Shown here: positions 30,957-39,143 of the stretch, one piece after another
Layout: each line of letters starts with the position of its first letter
Position numbering within the stretch: the stretch's first letter is position 1
Source of the DNA: JAAUUE01 sp943370025
GTDB lineage: Bacteria > Cyanobacteriota > Cyanobacteriia > Cyanobacteriales > JAAUUE01
Length of the DNA: 64,000 bases
Reading direction: 5' to 3'
Assembly: GCA_943370025.1 (NCBI GenBank)
Contig: CALRPI020000014.1
Span: forward strand, 18,589-82,588
Notes under the pieces: model-generated
What the model saw: the letters and a program-made list of their open reading frames with translations, nothing else
Told to the model about the DNA's origin: nothing
Database searches by the model: none
Translations under genes and position numbers: made by a program

Positions 30957-31748
30957 ATGATTTCTCAACAAAACTCCCCTTTTACTCGAAATAACTTCTG
31001 GTTACCCCTGCTGGATATTTTGGCACTACTTGCTTGGAGCATCTTGCTCCTGAAGTATTGGTTAACTGATAAGTTGTATCTGTTGATCCATCCCAACTAC
31101 TTTTGGTTGACAGTGGCAGGGGCGATCGTCCTCCTCGTCATTACCGCAGGTCGGGCTTGGCAGCTAGGCAATATCTGGCAAAAACAAACCCAAGGCCTAG
31201 CCCCTGTCCCTCCAGTAATCCCCCACGTCACCCTATTTCCTCCGGGCTGGAGTAGTGGGTTATTGTTGGCAACGGCTATTTTGGGCATGGTGATCACGCC
31301 CCAAGTTTTTAGTAGCCAAACCGCTATGCAACGGGGGGTGGTGGAATCGATGACAGCGACGCGATCGCGTCCCCAGTCCTTCCGCCCCACGACTAATCCC
31401 GAGGAACGCAACCTGATCGAATGGGTGAGAACGCTGAATGTCTATCCTGAACCCGATGCCTATACTGGGCAAAAGGTGAAAGTCCAAGGCTTTGTGGTTC
31501 ATGCCCCGAACCTGCCCTCCAACTATTTGATTATTTCGCGTTTTGTGATCACCTGCTGCGCTGCGGATGCCTATCCTGTGGGTCTGCCGGTGAAATTATC
31601 GGGCGATCGTAGTGCCTACCCGGCTGATAGCTGGCAAGAAATCAGTGGCGAGATGATCACAGAAACCCTAGATAATAAACGGCAATTGGTAATTGCTGCC
31701 CAAAATATCCAAAAGATTCCTCAACCTCAAAACCCCTTCTCCTATTAA
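30957..31748 (+). CDS. TIGR03943 family membrane protein
   Basis: 263 aa. Three hydrophobic segments (about 15-40, 46-65 and 98-117), then an extracytoplasmic domain with KVKVQGFVVHAPNLPSNYLI, SRFVITCCAADAYPVGLPVK and WQEISGEMI. Those are the marks of the TIGR03943/YcgQ family, with the conserved CC(A/V)AD. The protein usually pairs with a DUF318/YraQ-type permease of unknown substrate. No such partner lies next to it here. A terminator-like hairpin follows. Confidence 0.82.
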   Translation: MISQQNSPFTRNNFWLPLLDILALLAWSILLLKYWLTDKLYLLIHPNYFWLTVAGAIVLLVITAGRAWQLGNIWQKQTQGLAPVPPVIPHVTLFPPGWSSGLLLATAILGMVITPQVFSSQTAMQRGVVESMTATRSRPQSFRPTTNPEERNLIEWVRTLNVYPEPDAYTGQKVKVQGFVVHAPNLPSNYLIISRFVITCCAADAYPVGLPVKLSGDRSAYPADSWQEISGEMITETLDNKRQLVIAAQNIQKIPQPQNPFSY

Positions 31749-31753
31749 TCAAT

Positions 31754-31802
31754 ATTATGTAGGGATGCCCGCACAACGCGCTGGCATCCCTACATAATTT
31801 TT
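31754..31802 (+). terminator. Rho-independent terminator
   Basis: A 16-bp stem (ATTATGTAGGGATGCC and its complement, 31754-31769 / 31783-31798) with a 13-base loop, followed by TTTTT. It ends transcription of the TIGR03943 gene. Confidence 0.75.
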
Positions 31803-31814
31803 CCTATTAAGCAT

Positions 31815-32978
31815 ATGAGCCGATTTATCTCTCCTCTACAGCAGTTTTTTCTGACTTGGATCCTCTTGTTAACGGCTGGCTGGTTGACTATAAATTTACT
31901 AGATTATTTAGGGGAGTTTGTCAGTATCTTCCTGACTTCGGGATTAATTGCCTTTCTCCTGAATTTTTTGGTGAGTAAGATGCAAAGATTCTTACCCAGA
32001 GGCATTGCGGCAGTATTGGTCTATCTCTTGGCGGCTTTGGGATTGATTCTGATTATTCTCACCCTAGTTCCGCCAATTTTTAATCAAGGTGGACAGCTTA
32101 TTAGTAATCTGCCAGAGTTGTTGGAAAGTGCTCAGGTGCAACTCACGGATTTCCAGACTTGGAGCGCTGCCCGAAACCTGCCCTTTGATGTAAATATTCT
32201 TGGCTCCCAACTATTGGCAAAGATTCAAGAAAGGGCGGAAGGGATTGCCACAAAGGGATTTGGCTTGGTACTGGGAACCTTTAACTGGTTTTTAGATTTA
32301 ATTTTAATTTTAGTTATTTCTTTTTATATGCTGATCGATGGCGATCGCGTTTGGCAGAGTATTGTGAGTATTTTTGCTCCCAAAATTCGGGACGGACTAA
32401 CGGAATCTCTCCAGCGCAACCTGCGGGGTTTTGTGGCGGGGCAATTATTGCTGGGTTTATTCATGGCGGTGGGTTTGAGCTTGGCATTTTTTGTCTTGAA
32501 AGTGCCTTTTTTCCTGCTGTTTGCCGTGTTTATCGGCTTGATGGAAGTGATCCCTTTTATTGGCGCATCCTTGGGAATCGCTCTGGTGGTGACGATCGTG
32601 GCATTTATCGATTGGTGGTTGGCACTTCAGGTGCTGGGGGTAGCGATCGCCCTCCAACAGGTGAAAGATAATATCATCGCCCCCCGGATCATGGGCAATC
32701 TCACCGGGCTATCCCCCGTAATTATTTTTGCGGCTCTATTACTCGGAACCAAAATTGGCGGTTTATTAGGTGTAATCTTAGCTATTCCCCTGACGGGAGT
32801 TATCAAAAGTTTGGTGGAAATCATGATGGATCCTACTCTGCCACCCCAAACTGGCTCCTTTTTTCATAACCCCCTCGCCAGAGAAACGGTGATTACCAAT
32901 GTCACTACCAAAGATTCCAGTAGCTCGAATAATTCTGAAAATATCTCAGAAGATTTAGCACTTTCTAGCAATGATTAA
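31815..32978 (+). CDS. AI-2E (PerM/TqsA) family transporter
   Basis: 387 aa with seven or eight membrane helices: two at the N-terminus (14-50), one at 62-90, and a cluster from about 155 to 340. Typical motifs are FYMLIDGDRVWQSI, a central amphipathic region, PFIGASLGIAL, VKDNIIAPRIMGNLTGLSPV and GGLLGVILAIPLTG. Family members export signals or small solutes; substrate cannot be assigned. The Ser/Asn-rich C-terminal tail is not conserved. Confidence 0.88.
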   Translation: MSRFISPLQQFFLTWILLLTAGWLTINLLDYLGEFVSIFLTSGLIAFLLNFLVSKMQRFLPRGIAAVLVYLLAALGLILIILTLVPPIFNQGGQLISNLPELLESAQVQLTDFQTWSAARNLPFDVNILGSQLLAKIQERAEGIATKGFGLVLGTFNWFLDLILILVISFYMLIDGDRVWQSIVSIFAPKIRDGLTESLQRNLRGFVAGQLLLGLFMAVGLSLAFFVLKVPFFLLFAVFIGLMEVIPFIGASLGIALVVTIVAFIDWWLALQVLGVAIALQQVKDNIIAPRIMGNLTGLSPVIIFAALLLGTKIGGLLGVILAIPLTGVIKSLVEIMMDPTLPPQTGSFFHNPLARETVITNVTTKDSSSSNNSENISEDLALSSND

Positions 32979-33080
32979 AGCAATGAAAATTACTGGTTTA
33001 TGATTCTGAAGTCATATAAAACCTGATGATTATTGTTAAACTAGTGTGTGATAAATACCTAAGGGCAAGGGGAAATATTT

Positions 33081-33680
33081 ATGCCAGTTGATCGCTTAAG
33101 CCAACTAGAAGAGAATTTAGAGGATTTACGGGAACAGATAGGCGGCAAGGAAAAGGCGATGAACTTGGCTGCACAGGATGACAAGGTACGGATCAAGCAG
33201 GGCATCCGTGAGCTTCGCAAGCAAATGAAATCTTATGAGGAAGAATACTGGCAAATTTTGGCACGGGGTGCGGCAGTAGTTGATGTGCCAGATGCGGAGG
33301 CGGAGGTGATAGTGGCGGAGATTGTAGAGCAGTATCCCCAGATTAAAGGCTCTGATGAGAATGCCGAAGTTTTGGCGATGTTGCAAAAAATCTATGAGAA
33401 GATTAACGAACCCGGAGTTACGGCGGTTGAGAAATTAAAGGGCAGTTTATATTTAATGCCACCTTTTGTGGGTGTTACCTACGAAGCAGAGCTAGATACA
33501 GAGAACACCCTGAGAAAATATTTTCCTACTTTTAGCCGATGGACTAAGCAATGGCTCCTAGACTACCACGAACAAGTTTGGGATCAAGAAATTGCTGATG
33601 ATCTAGAACTGGGCAGATTTGATAGTTTGTTAGATGAGATTGATCGAGAATACGAGGCAGGTTTAGTAGAAAGTTTATGA
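33081..33680 (+). CDS. Unusually long antitoxin-like protein: coiled-coil and unknown domain plus antitoxin tail
   Basis: 199 aa. Residues 1-60 are a charged heptad-rich helix (LSQLEENLEDLREQI, IKQGIRELRKQMKSYEEEYW). Residues 105-155 (VEKLKGSLYLMPPFVGVTYE, LDTENTLRKYFPTF) form a domain that I have seen associated with cyanobacterial STAND-type proteins but cannot name with certainty. The final 35 residues (WDQEIADDLELGRFDSLLDE and on) look like the tail of antitoxins paired with RelE/ParE toxins. It overlaps the toxin gene by 4 bp (ATGA at 33677). AAGGGG precedes the ATG. It is more than double the size of a standard antitoxin; a fusion is the simplest reading. Confidence 0.6.
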   Translation: MPVDRLSQLEENLEDLREQIGGKEKAMNLAAQDDKVRIKQGIRELRKQMKSYEEEYWQILARGAAVVDVPDAEAEVIVAEIVEQYPQIKGSDENAEVLAMLQKIYEKINEPGVTAVEKLKGSLYLMPPFVGVTYEAELDTENTLRKYFPTFSRWTKQWLLDYHEQVWDQEIADDLELGRFDSLLDEIDREYEAGLVESL

Positions 33681-33946
33681 ACCACCTCACCCTACCCAGA
33701 TTTTGGCAAGCCTATCATCAACTCCCAAAAGATATCCAAATAATTGCGGACAAAAGCTATAAATTATTAAAGAATAATCCTTCTCACCCTTCCCTTCATT
33801 TTAAGAAAGTAGGAAATCGAAAACAGCTATGGTCAGTTAGGATCACTGGCAATTACCGAGCGCTTGGAGTAGAAAAACCAAAAGGGATTGTTTGGTTTTG
33901 GATTGGCATCCATAGTGATTACGACAAAATACTAGATAAGATATAA
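33677..33946 (+). CDS. RelE/ParE-superfamily toxin
   Basis: 89 aa. The fold is recognised from FWQAYHQLPKDIQIIADKSY, a strand-turn segment SLHFKKVGNRKQLWSVRITG, NYRALGVEK and the closing WFWIGIHSDYDKIL. Arg and His/Tyr residues at these places serve catalysis or DNA-gyrase binding in family members. It begins inside the last codons of the long antitoxin-like gene, so both come from one message. mRNA interferase versus gyrase toxin cannot be told apart by eye. Confidence 0.78.
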   Translation: MNHLTLPRFWQAYHQLPKDIQIIADKSYKLLKNNPSHPSLHFKKVGNRKQLWSVRITGNYRALGVEKPKGIVWFWIGIHSDYDKILDKI

Positions 33947-34011
33947 TCTGCCCCCAAGATCGATCGCTGTCAGATGAGAGAATGATTAAATATAGAGATT
34001 AGCACAAATTA

Positions 34012-34953
34012 ATGAATAGCTCGATCGACCTTAAATTACCTCTAGAAATCAATAAACTCTCGGAACCAATTTCTCAAGTTCTAGCACAACAAATCCAGTG
34101 GTTAGAAATAACTCATGGCACAGAAATAATTACTACAAGTTATGTTTATCAAGCTCCTAATAATCAGGCAATAACTGATTCTGCTGTTAGTTATCCGATC
34201 GTCCTCCTTCACGGATTTGATAGCTCGGTGTTTGAATTTCGTCGCCTTTTGCCCCTGCTGGCAGCCCAAGTGCCTACCTATGCGGTGGATTTATTGGGAT
34301 TTGGTTTCACAGAACGCAAGCTGCCCATCACTCCCCAGCGGATCAAAACCCACCTCTATAGTTTTTGGCAAACCCTGATCAATCAACCAATTATTCTTGT
34401 GGGAGCCTCAATGGGGGGAGCAGCGGCGATCGACTTTACCCTGACCTATCCCGGTGTTGTTCATAAATTAGTTCTTCTAGATAGCTCCGGAGTCACCAAA
34501 GGTTCTTCCCTAGGGAAGTTTCTCTTTCCGCCCTTGGGTTACTTGGCAACTAGTTTTTTGGCTAATCCCCAAATTCGCCAGAAAATTAGTGTCAATGCCT
34601 ATTACAACCCTGAACTTGCTTCAGAAGATGCGGCAATTTGTGCTGCTCTCCATCTGCAATGCCCCCAGTGGCAGCAGGGGTTGATTAGTTTTACTAAAAG
34701 TGGTGGCTATGGAGATTTTAGCGATCGATTGGGTAAGTTAGATTTAGAAACTTTGATCCTCTGGGGCGATCGCGATCGTATTCTCGGCACAAAAGATGCT
34801 GCCAAGTTTTATCGCCATTTACCCCAAAGCCAGCTAGTTTGGGTAGAAAATTGTGGTCATGTTCCTCATCTGGAGCAACCGGAGGTGACGGCGCGGGAGA
34901 TTCTTTTGTTTTCTAGGGAGGAGGTAAGGGGAGATGCAGCTGATTCAGAATGA
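34012..34953 (+). CDS. Alpha/beta hydrolase
   Basis: 313 aa. The oxyanion motif LLHGFDSSVFEFR, nucleophile Ser133 in VGASMGGAAAIDF, acid Asp in LILWGDRDRILG, and His in NCGHVPHLEQPE complete the triad. It resembles cyanobacterial epoxide-hydrolase/dienelactone-type hydrolases; substrate unknown. The segment encoding roughly the last 90 residues is duplicated as a broken copy at 38880-39130. The C-terminal few residues (REEVRGDAADSE) look poorly conserved. Confidence 0.88.
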   Translation: MNSSIDLKLPLEINKLSEPISQVLAQQIQWLEITHGTEIITTSYVYQAPNNQAITDSAVSYPIVLLHGFDSSVFEFRRLLPLLAAQVPTYAVDLLGFGFTERKLPITPQRIKTHLYSFWQTLINQPIILVGASMGGAAAIDFTLTYPGVVHKLVLLDSSGVTKGSSLGKFLFPPLGYLATSFLANPQIRQKISVNAYYNPELASEDAAICAALHLQCPQWQQGLISFTKSGGYGDFSDRLGKLDLETLILWGDRDRILGTKDAAKFYRHLPQSQLVWVENCGHVPHLEQPEVTAREILLFSREEVRGDAADSE

Positions 34954-35079
34954 CCAAGCAGCCTCAACTCATGCCTAGTACAATTGAGTTTTCCTTTTTT
35001 GACGATAAAGTGTATTACCCCCAATCCCCATCACTCTGAGTCATATAGATCACCTCTCACCTTATGGGTTTGCGATGGA

Positions 35080-35457
35080 TTAGGTGAGGGGATTGATGAT
35101 ATCTAGCCCTGCAATTCTGAGGAAGTCATTGGTGTTTCGGGTGATTAGTGTTAACTGGTGGATGAGTGCAGTGGCAGCGATCGCAGCATCTGGTAACTTG
35201 ATTTTGTGGTTTTTTCTAAGTTGAATCGTCTGTTCAGCAATATTGGAGGTTAGTTCCAGTTCCTGTAGCCCAGAAAGGAATATTCTAGCTTGTTGTTCTT
35301 CGGCAGGGGTTTGATTAAAGCCGAGCAATTCGATTTTCGAGATAATCGAGTAGGCTCCTTCTCCAGTCAGTCCTTCAAGAATCAGGTCGCTACCACGCTG
35401 ATTAAGGCTACCCCTGAGGTGGTAAATCAGGATATTGCTGTCGAAAAGATATTTCAT
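35080..35457 (-). CDS. PIN-domain toxin (VapC-type)
   Basis: 125 aa. Asp in YLFDSNILIYHL, Glu in ISKIELLGF, Asp in KLPDAAIAATALIH and the late LITRNTNDFLRI are the four acidic PIN motifs, all present. It follows the antitoxin (35469-35732) by 11 bp on the same strand. Likely a functional VapC ribonuclease. Confidence 0.83.
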   Translation of the reverse strand: MKYLFDSNILIYHLRGSLNQRGSDLILEGLTGEGAYSIISKIELLGFNQTPAEEQQARIFLSGLQELELTSNIAEQTIQLRKNHKIKLPDAAIAATALIHQLTLITRNTNDFLRIAGLDIINPLT

Positions 35458-35468
35458 AACCTTTTTGC

Positions 35469-35732
35469 TTACTCGCCCCAGTCTAGTTGCCTTTGGGATG
35501 CCAGTTGAGCATCAATTTCGTCACGATTTTGGTGACTCCAACTGCCTTGAGTCGATGCAAAAATCTCTTGGGGTAAGCGTTTTAAAGGTTGTTGAGGGGC
35601 AGGGCGATCGAGGACATCAAAACGGGTGAGAGAATCTTTGAGCTGGTTGACGAGGTAATCAAATACTTGCCAACGTTCTGACTGGGTGAGTTCGTTGAGG
35701 CTGTGGAAGATTTGGTGGAGTTGTGGAGTCAT
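35469..35732 (-). CDS. VapB-like antitoxin
   Basis: 87 aa from the ATG at 35732; an upstream in-frame extension to 35822 is not supported. MTPQLHQIFHSLNELTQSER then WQVFDYLVNQLK, helical; the C-terminal half (LPQEIFASTQGSWSHQNRDE, DAQLASQRQLDWG) resembles toxin-wrapping tails. It pairs with the PIN toxin just downstream. Confidence 0.65.
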   Translation of the reverse strand: MTPQLHQIFHSLNELTQSERWQVFDYLVNQLKDSLTRFDVLDRPAPQQPLKRLPQEIFASTQGSWSHQNRDEIDAQLASQRQLDWGE

Positions 35733-35929
35733 GGCACTATTGCTCCAGAGATGGAAGGATTTTGCTATTGTAACGTAGTTTGCTGTAGGTGCTGGGAGTT
35801 GCGATCGCCCGCATCCTTGCATTGATTATAGGTGAAGCTCGATCGAGAAATAAATACACAAAAATAGCGATCGCCATTATCAAAACCGAATCCCGAAAAC
35901 AAAGCTAAGGCAGAGTCGATGTTCAATAT

Positions 35930-37552
35930 CTACTTTTTTCTTTTTTTCATATTCCTTTTCAAACGTGCTAATTCACCTTTTAAAACAAGTATCTGTTTAT
36001 CTTTAGGAGCTAATAAATGATCAAAAAGGAATAATGTTTCTTCATAGGCTACAACTGCCTGAGGAAATTGCTGACATTTTTCATAAAGTTTTCCCAGTGT
36101 CCGAATACGATTGGCGTATAATTTATTTTTAGTCTCTTTACGTTTACGTTGAATATCTTTCCATCTTTCTAATAATGGAATTGCTTCTGAATATCGTGTG
36201 TTATTTCGATAAAGTTCTGCTAAATTATTGAGACTAGTGGCAGTACTAGGATGATTCTCTCCTAATTGCTCTTCATTAATTTTCAGAGCGCGAAGAAAGA
36301 GTGATTCTGCCTCCTCATATCGTCCTTTATCTCGATAAAGTGCCGCTAAATTATTGAGATTAGTAGCAGTATGAGGATGATTTTCTCCTAATTGCTCTTC
36401 ATGAATTTTCAGGGCGCGAAGAAATAGGGATTCTGCCTCCTTATATCGTCCTTTATCTCGATAAAGTTCCGCTAAATTATTGAGATTAGTAGCAGTATGA
36501 GGATGATTTTCTCCTAATTGCTCTTCACGAATTTTCAGGGAGAGAAGAAGTAGGGGTTCTGCCTCCTCATATCGTCCTTGATTTTGATAAAGTGCCGCTA
36601 AATTATTGAGACTAATAGCAGTACCAGAATGATTTTCTTCTAATTGCTCTTCACAAATTTTCAGAGCGCGAAGAAAAAGTGATTCTGCCTCCTCGTATCG
36701 TCCTTGATTTCGATAAAGTTCCGCTAAATTATTGAAACTAGTAGCAGTATCAGGATGATTTTCTCCTAATTGCTCTTCACTAATTGAGAGAGATTTTTTA
36801 TAAAAATCAACTGCACTGGCATAATCACCCTGATCTTGCTTACTAGTACCAATATCTCGTAACAAGGTAGTAACATAACGCGGGTTTCTCAGGTTTATCT
36901 CTTGGTAAAGAGTTTCCGCACGACTCAAAAATGACTCCGCTTCTACAGAATGCCCAGAACGTATTTCAATGAGTCCCTGTAAATGGAGAGAAAATCCTTT
37001 CCCAAAAGTATCTAATCTGCCAGCTATTTGATATTCTAAAAAACCTTGAACCGCAGCTTGTATCGGCTCAATTTGATAATGAGTCCACCAATCAATGACC
37101 CTATCTAATAATCTTCCAGTCTGTGCCTTGCCTTCATTGAGAATTTCGTGATAACAAAATTCCACATCTTCTTCTGACGACATTTTTTCAGCAAAAAAGT
37201 AATCCGCCGCTCGTTGAGATAGCCTTGAAAATTCATCTTTATCCTGCTGCCAAAGTTGATTTAACAAAACATTTCGCGTTAATTCATGAATGTTGTATCC
37301 CTGTTTGGGAAATTCCTCAACAAAGGTTAATGCTTTTAAATTCTCATACAATTTCTCTGCTTGTTCTTCTAGCTCTGGTCTTAACGCTGCCAAAATATTA
37401 GCATCAAAAAAATGGGGAATTGCCGCCGCCCAAAGCATGGATACCAACTCATCAGACATCTGACTCATTTGTAATTCCAGCAAAATCCATTGCCGTTCTG
37501 TCTCTGTCTCGGCTTGCTGAACTCGTTTTAGTATCTCTTCAATACTTACCAC
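35930..37552 (-). CDS. TPR-repeat protein, sensor half of a split STAND-like system
   Basis: 540 aa. Residues 1-220 are helical, with YNIHELTRNVLLNQLW resembling the winged-helix/ARC2 segment that normally follows a STAND ATPase domain. From about 230 come six or so 42-residue kinesin-light-chain-type TPRs (NNLAELYRNQGRYEEAESLF, RALKICEEQLGENHP), nearly identical to each other at DNA level. The gene starts inside the last codons of the ATPase gene upstream (14-bp overlap). Together the two proteins make the domain order of one NB-ARC-TPR protein, cut in two. The C-terminus ends in a lysine-rich KRNMKKRKK. Ligand and output are unknown. Confidence 0.75.
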   Translation of the reverse strand: MVSIEEILKRVQQAETETERQWILLELQMSQMSDELVSMLWAAAIPHFFDANILAALRPELEEQAEKLYENLKALTFVEEFPKQGYNIHELTRNVLLNQLWQQDKDEFSRLSQRAADYFFAEKMSSEEDVEFCYHEILNEGKAQTGRLLDRVIDWWTHYQIEPIQAAVQGFLEYQIAGRLDTFGKGFSLHLQGLIEIRSGHSVEAESFLSRAETLYQEINLRNPRYVTTLLRDIGTSKQDQGDYASAVDFYKKSLSISEEQLGENHPDTATSFNNLAELYRNQGRYEEAESLFLRALKICEEQLEENHSGTAISLNNLAALYQNQGRYEEAEPLLLLSLKIREEQLGENHPHTATNLNNLAELYRDKGRYKEAESLFLRALKIHEEQLGENHPHTATNLNNLAALYRDKGRYEEAESLFLRALKINEEQLGENHPSTATSLNNLAELYRNNTRYSEAIPLLERWKDIQRKRKETKNKLYANRIRTLGKLYEKCQQFPQAVVAYEETLFLFDHLLAPKDKQILVLKGELARLKRNMKKRKK

Positions 37553-38303
37553 TGTTTATCACTGTTAATAACATTTCATGAACATTTTTAGGATGACCTT
37601 TAAACCCAATTAATATCGGTTTAATCGCATGATCGGGTAAATCTGAGCAAAACTCGCACCATGCCATTAAATCATCAATCGGAGTCAGTTTAAAATGTTC
37701 GCATTCATGACCCCAAACTGAATTATTTATATTAGGAATTGCCTGACCTGCAATAACAGTTACAAAATTCTTTAAGCGTCGTTCGACAGTTCTTAACCAT
37801 ATACTTTCAATCCAATTCTGTAATGATTCACTCGCCATTTGGTAAGTATCAAGTGTAATTACTATTTGATGCTCAACTTTTTCTAAATCATCAAAAAAAG
37901 CATCATGTAACTGCCGTAAACGATGCTCTTGTGCTTGTGGATCAATACTATTACCATTAATTGCTATAGAAATTTTTTCTGCTTCAATATCATTTTCAGA
38001 AAAATCAACACCTCCTTGTATAAAATTTCTGAGCTTTTTTTCAAACATCGGAAATTGTGCCCTTCCCAAATCATTCACAATTTCCGACAAAAAAGCTGCA
38101 ATACTATCTAATCCTTTACAATCAAACGGTACATATTTCACTTCATCTGGGCATTGTTGTCGAAATCGGCTAAGAAGAGACGTTTTCCCCATGCCGGATT
38201 CTCCTTCAATGAGCATAATGCGGCAATCATGATTGCCCTGTGCCATTTTTAGAAATATTTCGAGTTCCTTTGTCCGGTTCGCTAATTTATGCAGTTTTGC
38301 CAT
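37539..38303 (-). CDS. P-loop ATPase (STAND/AAA-like), ATPase half of a split system
   Basis: 254 aa. FxNRTKELEIF-like entry (LANRTKELEIFLKMAQG), Walker A GESGMGKT (34-41), Walker B QIVITLDTYQMA near residue 148, and a sensor-type segment ending FKGHPKNVHEMLLTVI. This is the NTPase part of an NB-ARC/STAND protein without its helical extension, which is encoded by the overlapping downstream gene. The 38315 gene lies 11 bp upstream on the same strand, so three genes form one unit. Confidence 0.75.
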   Translation of the reverse strand: MAKLHKLANRTKELEIFLKMAQGNHDCRIMLIEGESGMGKTSLLSRFRQQCPDEVKYVPFDCKGLDSIAAFLSEIVNDLGRAQFPMFEKKLRNFIQGGVDFSENDIEAEKISIAINGNSIDPQAQEHRLRQLHDAFFDDLEKVEHQIVITLDTYQMASESLQNWIESIWLRTVERRLKNFVTVIAGQAIPNINNSVWGHECEHFKLTPIDDLMAWCEFCSDLPDHAIKPILIGFKGHPKNVHEMLLTVINSGKY

Positions 38304-38314
38304 TGATCCAGCGT

Positions 38315-38629
38315 TTACGAGTTATTTTTGTCGCCTGAGTCCTTCCGTGGTTCATCATAACCCAATTCCATTTTTTGCTTACCATCAACATCGTTTGCCG
38401 AAAACTCAGTACCCTGCATACGATATTCACCCTCACCCCGTATTTTATTGCCCTTGAACACAACATTTACTGGTGGCTCATCCTCTATTGGCTCATTTAG
38501 CTTTGCTTTAACCTTCATTATTCCTTTTGTCCCATTCACAGACAGAGATGTTAGGCGATCACGGAGGAGATAAACAATCGTAATCAAACCAAATGCAACG
38601 ATTAAAGCTATTATGAGCTTTGTGTCCAT
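38315..38629 (-). CDS. Single-pass membrane protein of the split STAND module
   Basis: 104 aa. One N-terminal membrane helix (LIIALIVAFGLITIVYLL), then a soluble part with VNVVFKGNKIRGEGEYRMQG and NDVDGKQKMELG, a beta-rich segment I have seen next to cyanobacterial NTPase and TPR genes but cannot name. First gene of the three-gene unit. It could be the membrane effector or anchor that the ATPase/TPR pair controls. Inference only. Confidence 0.55.
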   Translation of the reverse strand: MDTKLIIALIVAFGLITIVYLLRDRLTSLSVNGTKGIMKVKAKLNEPIEDEPPVNVVFKGNKIRGEGEYRMQGTEFSANDVDGKQKMELGYDEPRKDSGDKNNS

Positions 38630-38879
38630 ACTTACACCTCACTTTTGTTGAGAGACTATCGTTATGTTACTTAAGACTACCATATTAAATTAAAAGATGA
38701 TCGTTAAGTCGATCATCTTCTAAGATACATCAAATTGTTTGAGAATACTTGTTTCTGAGTGAAAGAGCAATCATTCAAAAAATCAACTATGACATTGAGC
38801 TTGGTGAGGTTCAAGTTTAATATTTCAGAAAGGAGATCGTATTTGTCACTCATGATTACAATGTGGCTACTTCATGGGT

Positions 38880-39130
38880 TTGGCTTTACAAAAAGTGGCG
38901 GCTATGGGGATTTTAGCGATCGATTGGGTAAGTTAGATTTAGAGACTTTGATTTTGTGGGGCGATCGCGATCGGATTCTCGGTACAAAAGATGCCGTCAA
39001 GTTTTACCGACATTTACCCCAAGGTCAATTAGTTTGGGTAGAAAATTGTGGTCATGTTCCCCATCTAGAGCAACCGGAATTTACGGCTCAGGAGATGTTG
39101 TTATTTAGGGAAGGAGGGACAGAGACGTAA
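38880..39130 (+). pseudogene. Truncated copy of the alpha/beta hydrolase C-terminus
   Basis: FTKSGGYGDFSDRLGKLDLE, LILWGDRDRILGTKDA, KFYRHLPQ, NCGHVPHLEQPE repeat the last ~90 residues of the gene at 34012 with high DNA similarity. The nucleophile and most of the fold are missing. Just before it, LLHGFG looks like the N-terminal oxyanion motif joined directly to the C-terminal part, suggesting an internal deletion. No good start codon or ribosome site precedes it. Confidence 0.75.
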
Positions 39131-39143
39131 AAAAGAGGTATTT

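Noticed and set aside
36200..36860. Repeats of about 126 bp on the minus strand, considered as a non-coding satellite
   Set aside because: They encode in-frame 42-residue TPRs within one gene.
38759..39130. A 123-aa ORF taken as a complete gene
   Set aside because: It starts with a GTG without ribosome site, the first third is unrelated to any family, and the rest is only the tail of the hydrolase at 34012.
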